Below are positions 32,881 to 47,300 of a stretch of DNA of 64,000 nt, one piece after another. The notes beneath the pieces are model-generated. The model was not told where the DNA came from. It made no database searches and saw nothing but the letters and a program-made list of their open reading frames with translations. The position numbers were made by a program, and so were the translations under genes. Position 1 is the stretch's first letter, and the number at the start of each line of letters is the position of its first letter. The DNA comes from Eleginops maclovinus. Its lineage: Eukaryota; Chordata; Actinopteri; Perciformes; Eleginopidae. The stretch is taken from contig NC_086362.1 of assembly GCF_036324505.1 (NCBI RefSeq), positions 3,965,043 to 4,029,042 of the forward strand. The letters run 5' to 3'.

Positions 32881-33697
32881 TCTTTCTGAGTGTAAAGTGC
32901 ATGGTCAGATTGCATGAACATGCAGAGATCAATTCTAATCACACTCATGCATTGAGTAATGGAGAGATACTTCTTCATGTCCTCCAGTTAAACCTGCTTG
33001 GTTGGCACAGTAGTGACACATTTATGTTGAAATGAAACTAGTCTTGTGATTTGTTTCAGCACATTTGTATGTGGTGAGGCACACGTTGGTGGCGGCACAC
33101 CAAACATAGATTTGAAAAGCCTGACGGAGGACTTCTTCAGCAGTGTGTTTAAGCAAACAACCATGAGGCATGTGGTGTTTTGTAATTTGGGATTGTTAAA
33201 TTCCGGGCCGATGCCAATGTTTTAAAACAACAACAGATGGTTTTTTTGGTGGTATTCATTTCACTCGATATCTTTGTCATAAAATAACCTTTTTCCAACT
33301 CAGTCAGCTTTTCATTACACTATCTTTGAGTGAGCAAACATTTCATCCTAGGCATTTGTGACCCTTAATTTAGCCTTCTTTCAAATGAAAAAAATGTACT
33401 TTCAAGTAAGTGATAAGATATTTATTAAGTAACTTTTTCCTATCGGTAAAAAATCTCACGCCTGTGTGGTGTTGTCACAGGACGGGTTGGGCATGAGGTA
33501 GTGTAACAGGTTTAACTGTTGCCTGTGGGATGTCAACTTTACGGAACTCGTATTTTCAAGGTGACTCATGCTTCTCCTTAATAGTGCATGTTAAGGAAAA
33601 ACCTAATTGGCATGACTTGTGCCATTTTATTAAATGTTATTGTAAGTTGTACTAATGTAGTTTCTCAGCCTGCCTGATTTAAAAGACTCATAAGATA

Positions 33698-33855
33698 CAG
33701 TGGGGCAAAAAAGTATTTAGTCAGCCACCAATTGTGCAAGTTCTCCCATTTAAAAAGATGAGAGAGGCCTGTCATTTTCATCATAGGTATACCTCAACTA
33801 TGAGAGACAGAATGGGGGAAACAATCCAGGAAATCACATTGTAGGATTTTTAACA
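33698..33855. mobile_element. Solo end of the Tc1 family found at 273
   Basis: Starts CAGTGGGGCAAAAAAGTATT after TA (33696-33697) and follows the Tc1 terminal repeat for about 155 bp, to GTAGGATTTTTAA. There is no transposase or opposite end nearby. It is either a truncated insertion or a deletion relic. Confidence 0.85.
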
Positions 33856-35683
33856 ACAACAAATGATCACAATCAAGTCTGCAAAGTGTTAAATAATGAC
33901 CAGAAAGCGTTTGTACTGCCATTTTACTATTTGGTTGATTCCAAAGCAATAGAAAAAACTGGATGTATGGTTAGCTACACATAGGAATCAATTGAGGTGT
34001 AGGCCACCACATTTATTTGAAAGAGCCCAACCAAGAATGTAAAAGCCATGCAGCCGTTAAAGGTGTGGGTGAAACCTCAATCTGAACAATACAGCTGACT
34101 TGTCTTTGTTACACAACCTGTATGGTTAGGTTTCTTTGATGGCATCAGTGGTTCTAGTTTGGTCGACAGTAAGACATCTTTATCTTCTGTCGCTGAATGT
34201 GCTACACAAGCATATTGCTGCCACACTAAGAAGAAAACAAGGCTCAGTATCACGTAATTACGCTTCCTCAAGAGGGTCGGATTCATTCTCCCCTCGGTAC
34301 AACCCCAATTTAAAATAATGTATAACGTATGTGTCTTTGACATTAGCGCTGAATGGCAGCCCTCCGCTATTGCAGGATCATACTATTGACCTGACGGCGT
34401 GTAAGCACCTGCGCAGGCATGTTTGTGTCAATCCCCTCTGAAAAATAAATACCGATGCTGCTCTCGCTGCCCTGGTATACTTCTTTAAGGTTCGTAGATG
34501 ACTTGGACATCATTATACTTTTATGTGACCAACAACTCATTGAAGCTTCTGCAACCCCTAAAATATCAGTGTTTTGTTCAAACTATCTTAGGGCCTGTTC
34601 ACCTGTGGTACTACTTTGAGGTAGTCACTGCCTACTGAAAGTAGTCTGGCATTTTCAATGACTCTGCGCAATCTGAGGTCAGTTTTGTGTTGGCAAGAGG
34701 TACAAGATATCTGACGCAAACCAAAAACCAGCTCCGCCTGTTGATCTGCATTGCTGCCACGTTGGGTTTTGTTTTTTCTGGTAGGCATCAGACATTGTAT
34801 CTTCAAGTGTCTGGGCCGGCCGTCAACATCTAATATATCGATGGGCTAATCAGGTACACATGCATACATGTAGTTTTGTTTTTTATGCATTGACACACAA
34901 AACGAGCCCGTGTGTTTGTTGTTTAAAGAATGCTGCTAACCTTTCTGCATAGACAAACTACACTATATAGACACAAGCGTTGTACAGATAATACCAAGAC
35001 TCATTTTAAAGGCCTCACCACACATTACTTGTTGACTTTAGTAAGGAATTAGTAAACCACATCCGTGTTCTAAAGTCTGAGAGAGATGTTTAGCTAGGCC
35101 CAGCGAGGCTCAACAGAACACCATGTATGTTCATTAAAGTCAACCTCATTGACTAAGGTTAACCTTTTTCACTCCTAGAGTCAGAACCCAAGTAAGAACA
35201 CCGCTGTGTATGACTTAAAACAAACCACTTATTAATAAAACTACATACAGGTAGACTTCACATTCATAATTTCACCAAATAAGACAAAAAAGGACATTTT
35301 AAAAAATGGAGAAAGCAATTCTTCGGAAACGATGCTGTTTTTTGCGTCCCTGTCTTTAATGTAATGTTCATTTATACAACAATTCTCAGAAAGAAACTAA
35401 ATGTTACACATCAAACGACATATTGAAAACCAACAAGGTCCATGAGGTAAAAGACGTGCCTTTCTCAGCGTTGTACTATGGGAGAGAGTCTGGTGTTTTG
35501 TAAGACACCGCTGTGGCCAAACCAGCTGTGCCAGATTCCTTCTGAGTTAACAACAAATCTTTTAATGATGGGAAAAGCAGGTGCTACCTTCGTTCCTACT
35601 CGCTTATTTACCAGAATACTCACGGTGTTTATTCCCTATCAGGTTTCCAGTCCGTCTGTTGATTCCTCATAGCTGCATTCCTA
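33856..35683. other. Gene-free stretch
   Basis: No coding exon, RNA gene or clear repeat recognised. Open frames are short and lack domains. Confidence 0.5.
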
Positions 35684-35691
35684 GTGCTAAT

Positions 35692-36526
35692 CAGAGTTAG
35701 GTGTAACCGTAACGCAGTAATATAACGCATTACTTCTGAATTTTGGGTAATATAATACCCGTTACAAATCTCAGTAATGCAGTTACAACACATTTTAACC
35801 CCAAAATGATGTGGTGTTTTGTTTCTAAGAAATCACAAACATCGCTAGCCATTCAGACACCAGAGAAATAATTGTGCAGGTAGAATAGTTACTCAGTACG
35901 CATGTTTACTAGTGGTTAAGAGGGCTGCAGAAACAGATTCGCTGCAGGCTCGGAGAAAAGTAAAGTAAAAGACAGGAGTGCTCGCAGGCCGAAGCAACAG
36001 AAGGTCACTCTCTCTGGGTCTGCTGCTTGAACCCCGAGAAGTTCAGAGACTCGTGGCAGAGTGTTGAAGATCTGCAGCCTCTGTCAGCTGTGGAATCGCC
36101 GGCTTTTAGAAAGCTTGTCAGCCAAATCCCCGTTAACACACCAATGACAAGGTGAGCTAACGCTGACATAGAGACTCGTTCATATACAGCAGGTTACAGG
36201 GCCGTGCAGAGGCTCCACTAACATGTTATTAATAACACACAGAGACGTCATGTTACCGGTATCACATATTATTCAGCCCACTTAAACGGAGCATGAGTTT
36301 AATTTCAGCATACCGCCATAGATAGCTTTAGTTAATGAGCTGCAATAAACTACATTTTAGCATTTAAAGCCAAACTTTTGTGGTTATCTTTGGTGAAAGT
36401 AACTCAAAAGTAGTGTACGCATTACAGTCAGAGACAGTAATAATGTGATGTAACTTATTACTTTAAAAAGACAGGAATAAGTAACATGTACTGTATTACA
36501 TTTTGGAAGTAACTTGCCCATCACTG
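35692..36526. mobile_element. Non-autonomous hAT-type element, copy 2
   Basis: 835 bp, with perfect 8-bp duplications GTGCTAAT at 35684-35691 and 36527-36534. The tips are CAGAGTTAGGTGTAAC and, inverted, CAGTGATGGGCAAGTTACTT. The interior is nearly identical to 26522-27401, including a run ending ACACACCAATGACAAG followed by GTGAGC that looks like an exon with splice donor. Confidence 0.9.
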
Positions 36527-36534
36527 GTGCTAAT

Positions 36535-37793
36535 GTACTGTAAACACTGATGCAGCCTCTTCCGTCCTGAGGTGTAGCTTACTCTGAGCGTACAGAACTG
36601 CACAGGCTCTGCGTATTATGGGATTTCAGTTCAATTACATACCTTCATTTTTGATGGATGGAAAGGTTGATGGAGTCAATGTTTGAGGTTGCAGTCAATG
36701 CACCTCAAACATAAGTTCCTACAGTCCCTTCATTATGCGATGTTTACAGTTATTGAAAAGGAGTTGGCTGCTACATGTATGTTTCATGGTTTAGGAGGTT
36801 ACTTACCTTAGTTTAGTTCTTACATTTTGACAAAATGTCGTTGAAATGTACTTAAATGTAACACAAAAATCACCTTTAACGTGATGTTATTGAGAATGGT
36901 GTGTTCCTGTTAAACATGCATTTATTAAGGTCAAATATTTGCATTGAGTCAGATGAGCCTTGGTCATTTGATTTGTTTACTTGATTTGTTTTGTGTCTGT
37001 ACTTACACCATGTAAGCCGGCCTTGGGTCCCTTGAAAGGCGCTCTAAAAATGTAGTCTATTATTATTATTAAGTATAGCTTCCTGTATATTAATGTCTCC
37101 CCACTCTTCTTCTTGAGATGGCCAGAGGTCTGACTCCCATTGATGCTGTGGTTCTGCTGGATAGTGATTTCATTTACACCATAATGCAGCTTTATTCCAG
37201 CCTATTGAAAATGAATAATGACGTTGAACTCAAAATGAGACCTTATAGTTACTCACACACATAACTCCTCTACATGGAATGTCAGACGTTTTCAGAATTG
37301 AACTCCACTGCAGGAAGTTTCACCAATCAGACCGATCTTTTGTAAGAGTTGCGCAACTCGTTTTTTCCACTCATGTTGAAAGTATGGTGTGTCTGACCTC
37401 GGGGTAAGGTCAGAGTTGTTTTGAGACACTTCCTCATTCAGGGTTACGGTTCATAACCTTAGCATAAGACGTTCCCTGATGCTGAAACTTGCCTCAGGCA
37501 TTAAGAATGTAAAGAGTTTACGTCGCATTTTTTGTTGTTGAGGAGGAATTTATGAAAGGGCCTTTTCTCTCCTGACAGTGAGTGCATATACATGAAAAAA
37601 AATGTCCCTCCTCTACCGGTCCGGTGAGTATGAACCTCTAGAAAGATAATAATTAGGCAGGAATCCACTTTAATTGCAAAGGTGACATTAGTTCAACATG
37701 ACACTTACACATCACAATGACAGCTTATATAACTCATAAATATGACTTCAGTTGAGCTCCTGAGGGGAGTGATTGTTTTTGGTTTTCTATCTT
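36535..37793. other. Gene-free stretch with LINE tail; 3' flank of ApoL gene A
   Basis: 36985-37075 has a retroposon 3' tail (CCCTTGAAAGGCGCTCTAAA then ATTATT repeats). ATTAAA on the minus strand (37668-37673), about 120 bases past the ApoL stop, may be its polyadenylation signal. Nothing else seen. Confidence 0.5.
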
Positions 37794-38278
37794 TCATTCA
37801 AACTCCACAAGTTTCTTCAGCTCAGACTTCAGCAGCTCTTCGTCGTCCTCCTCCTCCTCTACTTCCACCTCTATCCCGTCGATGGTTTTCTGCAGCTGCT
37901 CCTTGATGCGGTTCAGCTCCAGCAGCCCGTCCTGCAGGTCCTTACAGACTTCTCGAATCTTGGCAGCAAACTCCGTCTTTGCCCCCTTTTTCAGCTCCAT
38001 GGTGTCCTTCGCAAGAAAGAAGACGTCCAGAGCCAGGAACAGACCCGACATGACCCCCGTGGTGACGCTCATCACCTGAGCGGCTTTAGCAGCCCCCCCC
38101 GCCACGCTGAGGACCTGGACCGTGTTGATCAGGCTCTCCGTGTTGATGACTAAAGCCTTGCCGGCGCGCCCACCCTCCTTCATCACGTGTTTGACGTTCT
38201 GGTTGAGATGTTTCTTGGAGATGCTCTCAGCATACGCCTCAAAGTTCCACTCCTCCAGCGCCTCCATCCCTTCCTGTC

Positions 38279-38317
<39 letters not shown>

Positions 38318-41300
38318 AGTTCAAATTGTCTGACTGGAAAACCAAGGTAATGAGGTCACTAAGAAACTGTATCCTCTCACCTGCAGAAACTCCAGGCACT
38401 CCTTGATGTCCTTGATCTCCTCTTCGTAGTCCTGGATCATCTTCTCCACCTTCTTGCGGTCGGTCTTTGAATGCACCGTGTCCGTGATGTTGGCCGAAGC
38501 AGACGCCACCCCGCCCGCCGTAGCAACGCCGATGCCTACGGCTACGACGATGAGCGACGCCCCCGCCGTGAAGGGCGCCAGGATGAGCCCGGTGATGGTC
38601 GTGATGGATCCTGCCACGCTGGCCACCCCCCCGCCCACACTGGCCTGGACGGTCTTCTTATGGAAGACGTCCGCCGAGTCAGCCAGAGACAGCAGCTCCA
38701 GGATTCGCTGCTGGAGTGTGGCGCCACGCTGGTTGAAGAAGCGGACGAAAAGACGAGCGGCCATGAAGACACGGTCGGCTGCTTGTTCCACCACACTGTG
38801 ACACAGGAGGAAGACTTTCAGTTACAAAGAGCGCCACAAATATTGGGTTGAGTTCCTTTCGAACATTAAATAAAGACTGTCACAGTTTTGGCAAAGATGA
38901 GTGACGTAACCCTATATTGCTTATATGGTATTGTTGTTTGGTAAGTCATTTTGGATAAAAGCAAAAAACAGTGCTACTTACTCTTCAGGCTCACCGTCCT
39001 GGTTGCCCTCACTCCACTCAGCCCAGCCTAACGCACAGGGAGGAAACAGCTTAGTAACTATAGTTCAGCAAAAGGCAGGAATCCTGATAAGTCATTAAAT
39101 ATTCAGCTTACCCTCTACTATATTCCACCACGCTAAAAGGCCTTCCTCGTCCTGTAAATGAACAGTTTTGAAATGTATGCACATGGAATTTAAATACACA
39201 CGAAGCAAGCCCGACATGGTGTGATATTATTGGACATAAAGATAAGCTCACATCCAGAGGGTCTGAGGCCGTTCCTTCACTGGGCACGGGTACATCGGCC
39301 ATCTCTAGGGTCTGAACTTCAACCACTTCCTAGAACAGAAAGATAGAGACACGAGGAAATAAAGATGTACAAACACCAAGTATATACTCTTAATTACTTT
39401 AACACTTGTCTTGCCAAAATTGAAATTGATAAAGGCCAGTCTGGTGAATCAAGCTTACACTTTCGTCACGTTATGAGATATGTGTCCATGTTGTTTCCTC
39501 TACCTACTGGTGGCATAAAGGTCATTGATTCTACAGCCGTTTTTGGAAATACCAACACCATTAACAACAACATTTTATTATTATAGTCATGAAAGACTTT
39601 TATGGCCATTTTATTTGTAGTAGCACTTGTTTTATATACACTTGCTACAATGAATTAGTCATATGTCTTTTTTATGCCACATTATTCCCAGTGTTTCCAA
39701 CAGGGAACGAGAGATGGGCTGTGGCGAGGTCGGGAGGAGTCAAGCTCCCTGTTGGAGACTGCTGGCCTTCAAAGCTGACGTGGTGCCGGGGCGCACAGCA
39801 CTACTGAGGAGGAACTGCACCTTTCGTAATGTAGGTAATAAATGGAAAACACAGGATACAATTAAAAGTCCTATCTCTGTAAGAGCACGTTCTATACGAC
39901 CTCACCTGGAACAACAACACCACTGCACTGGCAAAGAAGGCCCAGCAACGCCTGTGCTTCATCAGGAAGCTCAGCAGGGGATCATCGGGGTCTCACTCCC
40001 TACACTACAGGACATCTACAGCACCCGCCTCACCCGCAAAGCACTCGGCATTGCGGGGGACCCCACCCACCCCTCCAACAGCCTCTTCAGCCTCCTGCCT
40101 TCAGGGAGAAGGTTCCGTAGCCTCTGCTCGAGCTCCACCAGGAACAGCTTCTTCCACCAGGCGGTCAGGATGCTGAACTCCCTCCCTCCCTCTCTCTCTC
40201 CTCCCTCTCTGTCTCTGTCTCTGTCTCTCTGTCTCTCTCTCCTCCCTCCCTCTCACCTCTCCCTCCCTCTCTCCTCTTGCTCCCCCTCCCTCTGACCTCT
40301 CTACCCCCTCTCCCATCTCTCTCTACACATGTGGGGGCTTTGACTATACTCGTTCAACAGGGTATTTCTGAGGCAGCTGAACAAGTCCAACCTGCCAGAA
40401 ACGGTGACGGTGCAATACTACACTGAAATCCTCAAGCCAAGAGAGGTGAATCATCTGCCCTGCCCCCCGCAGCACGCAGGAGGTGGGCATGGAAGACTGG
40501 GGTCCAAACCACAGTTTTCTACCCAGCTCCAGTTGGCCTCATCAACAGGGGGGAACGTCCCACACTGACATGATGAGGAGGACAAAGAAGGGCAATGGAG
40601 GCGTAAAAGCATAGTATGTGTTATTAGAGCTGGTTTTGTATATATTTTTGCATTCGATGTCATTTCCTTCCTTCCACAGAAGACAAATGATAAACTGTAT
40701 TTCCATATTGAATTTACATTCAGGGTTATATTTAGCCACACAGGTGTTGCAAACCACTATCAAAAGTGTAAATTCCCACGCTGCACATTAAAGGAATCCT
40801 CAGTAAGAAAAACAGAAGTATGTCGTAATACTTCAGAAAAAACCTCAGATATGCTGAAACACTACATAGTGTAGCAAGTACAGATATCCCTAAAATATCA
40901 TTTATTTTAAGCTGAATTTGAGCATGAGAGATGCCACGTGATATGGGGAAGCAAAGAGGAAGTAAAGGGACACACAACATCGGAAACAAGATTTACCACA
41001 GGCACCAGGATGTTGGCTTCAGTTGTGAGAGAAATGGTACGCCACATAATCTTAACAGAGTCCAACAGAGGAACTGTCCTGACACTAAAGTGATATGTAC
41101 AAATAAAAGCATCCTGTAACACACACACACACACACACACACCCTTTATCGCAATATAACCCGTGCTTTGTTTCAAGGCGTGCCGCTGTGTATGCTATAT
41201 TTGGATGGTTTCATAATATTACTGTGGAAACTGATCAGCCTGATTTGCTCGACATGCACAAAGTGCGGTCTGCATCGTGAGGAACACCGCTGTAATCAGA

Positions 41301-44300
41301 CTGTATTAAAGACGCCTCTGCACTAAAACTCTAAACTAAACTCTGATGAAACGGCTCCTTACTTTCTCTTTTAAGCCTTATGTTAAGCCCTGCATTGTGT
41401 GTTTGAAAGGTGTGTGACACATGAAGTTTACTCACCTGGGGCGGGGCCTGGGTGTCGGATGATGAGTCCTGCAAATAAAAACAGATCAATAATTACATAA
41501 GAGAAAAGAAAACCTCTCTTAAAATACATTTGTTGTGTAATGTAAAGAAAATGTAACACTTGTCACAGCGCTCGGATTTATGGGTCTTCTTAATCCTTTT
41601 GAAGTTCTGTATACATTTTGTAGTATGAGGGTACCTTTGCTCGAGACCCAAACAACGCAGTGGGAAGAATCCTCTTTATTTTGAACGTCTAGAGAAGAAG
41701 AAAGAGCACAAATATTCTTACATCTTGAGGAAAGTGGTCAAAGAGAAAGATGCGATTGACTAATTGAACCCAAATTGGGAAACGTTACGTCACAGCAGCC
41801 TGACAAAAAAGGGGCATTGCATGTGATGTGGGGAAAAACTGAAACGTATCTATAAACATGTTGTCAGTGGAAGAGCAAATCTGTCAAATAAACACAACGA
41901 AGGGCCGAATTACAGCCACCACATCTCTAAAGAGGGCTGTCTGTAGATAGCCTCGTAGACACGGGGGTCACTTTGTTTGAAAAGGTGGTGGGGACACTTC
42001 CAGATTTAAAAGAAACACTCCTGCATTAAGCACCCCCGCACACAACAAGTACATGTACACACTGTATGCTCACAGTACTTTGTTGACAGCTAGTGCAGAG
42101 ATAGAACATGTTCTGTGTGTCCCTTGAATGATCCTAACGCAAAAGTGGTGTGAACATGTCCTCAGCGTCCTCAGGACAAACCGGGACGCTGAGGACAGAT
42201 TGTATCTAGGTGAACAGGTTAAGGAATGCGGACTGACCTAAATGTGTGACATACCATAGTTCTTTTCCTCGGAGCCTCCGCAGGCGTGCTCTTCACCTCG
42301 CAGACGGGGCCTACGTCAGTGTACCAGATAGACTGCAGACAGGGGGAGGGGGGGGGGGGGGGGTCGGGTTAACTGTGTTGCTGAATATATCATCACCTGT
42401 GACAGCTTTACTAAGGCTGTGTAGTCTCTGTAATTATTTAGCAGAGGTGGAAGAAGTATTATTTACCTGAGTGTGAAAAAGCTCTATGAAATAAAAGTCC
42501 TGCATGTAAAATGGTAAGCAGTAAGAAGTAAAGCAGTACTGGTTTGAAACGCAGAGACCTTTTAGTTGAGATTTTCTCGATGTTTCATTGAATGCATTAA
42601 AATGATTGGTGCATTAATGTGTTCACTTCGGGTAAAGGTTGGTTTATAGGACTCACTTTAAATGCTAATGTGCAGCTTAACCTATAACAATATATATTAA
42701 TGTGTCGATTTCTATTTTAGATTCATTTCTAGCTTGTGTAAAATACATTCAGTGAGTAGAAAGCTCAACATTTCCCTTCCAAATGTAGTCAAAGTATTTA
42801 CTAGCATAACGTAGAAGTACAAGTACCACAGGTGTTTACTTTAAGTACAGTACTTGAGTAAATGAACTCACACCTCTGTTACTTAGGGATGGGAAATGAA
42901 CCGTGTGTTTTCTCATGACAATGTGTTTCATATCCCTGTGTGACTGCACTGTTCTTCCTCTTCACTGTTGCTGCATGAACGCTTGAATTTCCCCACGGGG
43001 ATTAATAAGAGGTACAGGATGATCTGTACGTGTGTCTCTTTCTAAAAGGGCCTGGCCCTGGATCAAGTAACACTGATAAAAAAAAAAACGCTGATTGTTG
43101 TCTCGTGTTTGTCCTCACAGGAGCGCATTTCTGGCTGTACAGCATTTTTGGGATGTTACTTCAGGGCACTTTCCGCTGCCGATAGAAGCCGTAAACACAA
43201 TAACTGAGGAGTCATTGGATGTGTGAATAGAGGTCAGGTTGAAAAAGGCAAAACCTCACAGGTCAGTGATGAGGTTTTTAAAAAAAGGACAATAAGTGGA
43301 TTGAACGTCTTACATGTCTCTCTATGGCGCGGTCATCCACGCTGTCAGAGCTGGAGGAGTGGTCACTGTGAATAGCTCGGCTTTCCTGATGAGGAATAAG
43401 AAGAGAAAGTCCTTATCTTTGTTCAGATAATTATACATAGTATATCCACACTGAAGCCTTTGCATCCTTTCATTTATTGCATATGAAAGCAGGTGGGTCT
43501 GAAAAGTAAAAAGGCCCTATAATGTTCATGTTCATAGTTCATATTTACATTTCGTCCCTCTGACCGTTTACATGCACAAAATCCTAACACTACAGGAAAC
43601 AGAAAAGCCATTCCTTCCAAGTATTTAAGTACCGTCCGGTCATCTTAAAGCTATGATGATTTTAGCACTGATGTCATGATCAGGAGTTGGCTGGCCTCAT
43701 TTCAATATCTCTATACCTTACAAAAAGAAGACGCTCTTACAGTAAACCGTACCTGCGTCATCAACGAGGAAGCCGAGTCAGTCTGACATTCTTCACCTGG
43801 CGTCTGCATCCAAACACAACAGAGGGTTAAACGTGATCAACCAGCTGCTGTTTGTTGTAACGTATCATAGAAGTGAAAAAGGAAGGCTGGTAATCCCACT
43901 TAAGACAGCTTTTTATAAACATGTGCAGTACCTGAGTGTGAGACTTAAACGGGTTCACTTTGTGCATCATGCCTTTAAACATCCCAGGGTTCTGAAACAC
44001 ATATAAAGAAACATGCATACAGAGTCAATAGGGAGAGGAGGTTTAATTCCATGCACAACATACATGTATTCCCTATAATTGTATAGAGCAGGGGTGTCCA
44101 GATACACAGAAAAACATAGAAAGGTCTGGGCCCCTCACTAGAGGTGAGGTATATGGCCTCACAAGTTGAGTTATAAGTGAGCAAAATTACTCAAATGTAG
44201 ACACATGTTTCTTTATGCTTGAAAATGCTTTAAGAAACATCTCAGCTCTCTGTAGGGTTTCAGTTATTTAGTTGGCAGCTCATTTCTTAAAACAGGAGCC

Positions 44301-47300
44301 TCAGATTGCTGATAATAAGGGGAAATATGACAGGTCTATTCTAGGACTACAAATAAGTTATTGGGCTTTGATTTGTTTGAAACATTTTTCGACTTGAATT
44401 GACTCAACTTATTTGAAAATGGGTCTTAATTTGTACATATTTCAGAAGTACAATTTAGGGAAAGCACAAGCTTCAGCTGTGGACATATTCCATTATACTT
44501 TTGGCATTGCTGAGGGCCAATTAAAAGTGGGCCGTAGTTTGGACACCCCTGGTATAGAGGGAGACAGAAACTTCAGGAAGGAAAGACAAAGTCACTATCA
44601 GTGAGACTCGTTCTGTTCTCTGGCGCCCTCTAGTGGAGGTAGTGAGAATAACACGGGCCGAAAATAGAAACTACTCCGGTCTCTGGGTGGAAGACTCCTG
44701 AGCAACTATCATGTTATTAAAGGTCATTTCTGTGTGTGCTGTTATAAAATATGATCTGGATTGTGTACATAATCAGGCACAACTAATGTGGCAAAGACTC
44801 TTGATCTAAAGACGTAAAAAGGGCTTATTTTAAGCTAACCTGTTCGCAAGATTTGTTTGTAGCTTTGGATAAAAGCCTCAGGTTAAAGTCTCTAATGTAA
44901 TGTAAAGATCCTATATTAGGTAGTTGACAAGTTACTTTTATTTTGATTTAGGCTTGAGTGGGCTGTATATTAATGCCAATGTGTGGAGATACCATTACAA
45001 CCTTTCAGCATATTGTAATTCAAGTGGTGCTATGCTCAGTAGGTACAGCATCCTGAGTCTGAAAACAGAGCCTTTTGGGGGGACGCAGGAGTCCACTTCT
45101 CTACGGCTACTTCAATAACAATATGCTAACACTTTATTTATGGATGTACCTGCTTCTCTGAGACGTTGTTGTTGTCCAAGCTCCCGCTGCTGGAGGAGAG
45201 GTCACCGTGAAGAGGCTGGTTATCCTGGAGAGGGCGGACACAAGGCAGGACAAAATGTAGTTGTAATTCAGCAGGATAACAACGTTCTCTCTTTCACAAA
45301 CACGCTCATTATGTTGTCTTCAGTTATAACTGGTACCTTTGGCTGTGAGGATTTGAATGGGTTGACTTTCTGCATCATTCCTGCAATCATCCCTGGATTC
45401 TAGATAGTAAATACAGCGATTGGACGATTAAATTGAAGCATAACGCGAGGAGATGTTAGTATGACTTTTTGCATGTCTACCTGTTTGGGTTGAAGCTCTT
45501 CTCCCGTCTCTGGTGGATCTGCAGAATCATCTGGAGGATCGCTCTTTGGCACCTGCAGCAGAGAGAGGACAGACAGGGGGATATGCTTAAAAAAAGTCCT
45601 GTCTTTCTGTGTGAACCTTTTTGATACCTTTAATTTTCTTTATTTTCAATCAGCTCCAACTAAAAAGGTAAGCTGTTCAGTTAAAAACGTGACTGAAACG
45701 TTCCTGAGACTTTGATAGTCTCATGTTAAAGAGTGCATGTACCTGCTTTGTGGAAGACTTGAACGGGTTCACCTTCTGCATCGCCCCTTTCAACTTCTGA
45801 AACACAACAATGCAAGGTCACCCCGGTCTGTTGCTTAGTCAGGAAAAACACAATGGCGTACACAGAGGAAATTAAAAGACCCTATTACATGAGACAGATC
45901 TACTCCCATGTAGATTGACAAAAAACAGGAGGGAAATCAGACTTGTTTCTAGTGCTTGGATCGTCTCCAATTGTTCACACTAGTAGGCGTTACAAACTAA
46001 GAGACTTAAACCCAAGCATGTGTCCCGGGTCTTAATTTAAAATATGTTAATACTTCATTATCAGATCAAGCCAGACATTTTATTGCATCACAGCAGCTCC
46101 GTTGAAACATCAACAAGGTCAAGGGCACATAACATAACAGAGTGAGACTGAGGACAAGATGTTCAGGACTTTAACGTTCTTTTAATGCCGATGACTGGCA
46201 AACCATCCCCCGACCCACCTGATTGGAGTCTGAAACCGTTCCCTGCTCCAGAGACTCTGAGGACGTGGCTTTAGAGACCTGTGTGAGAAACAAAAACACA
46301 GCTGAGAGGACATCTTATTGTCTCACACAGATCATCCATTACCAGTGTTACCATTACAACTGTGGTCACCTGGGAGGTAGACTTGAACGGGTTGACCTTG
46401 TGCATGACCCCTCTCAGGCCACCAGGGTTCTGAAACAGAGGTATCATAAATAAACACCCATGCTCTAATGCTGCTTATCAACAGACGTGTGTGTCCGTGT
46501 GTGTCCGTGTGTGTCCTGTGAGTTAACGGAATAATTTGGATCACACAATCCTACACAGTAAATGTATTCTATAAATAGTAGAAGGCTTGAAGACAAGGAC
46601 AAAAGGAAGATAAAAAGAATGAATGGAGCTTCGATACACACTGAGGAAGTGACATCTGTTCGTAGGTGTTCATTTATTTCATTAGGATATATGTAAATTA
46701 CTTATTCTGCTTTTTATTTGCAGCATGCATCCCTCACACACTGTTGTTATTTCACTTCCTCTTTCTTAACAGATTCCTTGCCAACCACAACACTATAGCT
46801 TCAGTGCAAATAAGCCTTATAAACCAGGATCAGACCTTTAAAATCAGAACTGAAATACACAATCTTGACACTGCCTGTTCAATCAAAATGATTAGGGATG
46901 CTTGAGTTGGGTGAAAAACGGAACAACAAACAGAAGAAGAAACCACTTATTCCCCCTGACATGAAAAGGCAGAAAATACTCCTCATGTAACAATCATTTT
47001 CCCGACCACTACACTTCCCGTCTCTACCCGAGTCTTCCTCACCTGTGTGGCGTCTGCTCCCTGTTCCAGAGACTCTGAGGAAGGAGCTTTGCTGACCGTA
47101 GAGGAGGCCTGAATACAGAGCAGAGTTTAAATCATATTGCACATTCATTTGTCACTTTTACCCTTCAATGTTGACATGATTTACCTGGGACTTGAACGGG
47201 TTGACCTTGTGCATGACCCCTCTCAGCCCACCAGGGTTCTGAAACACAGGGTTTCATGTATTTAATAAACTGATTCACTCAGAATATGATACCTTATCGC

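Noticed and set aside
38454..38851. Plus-strand frames over the ApoL A domain
   Set aside because: Antisense shadows of the conserved ApoL exon.
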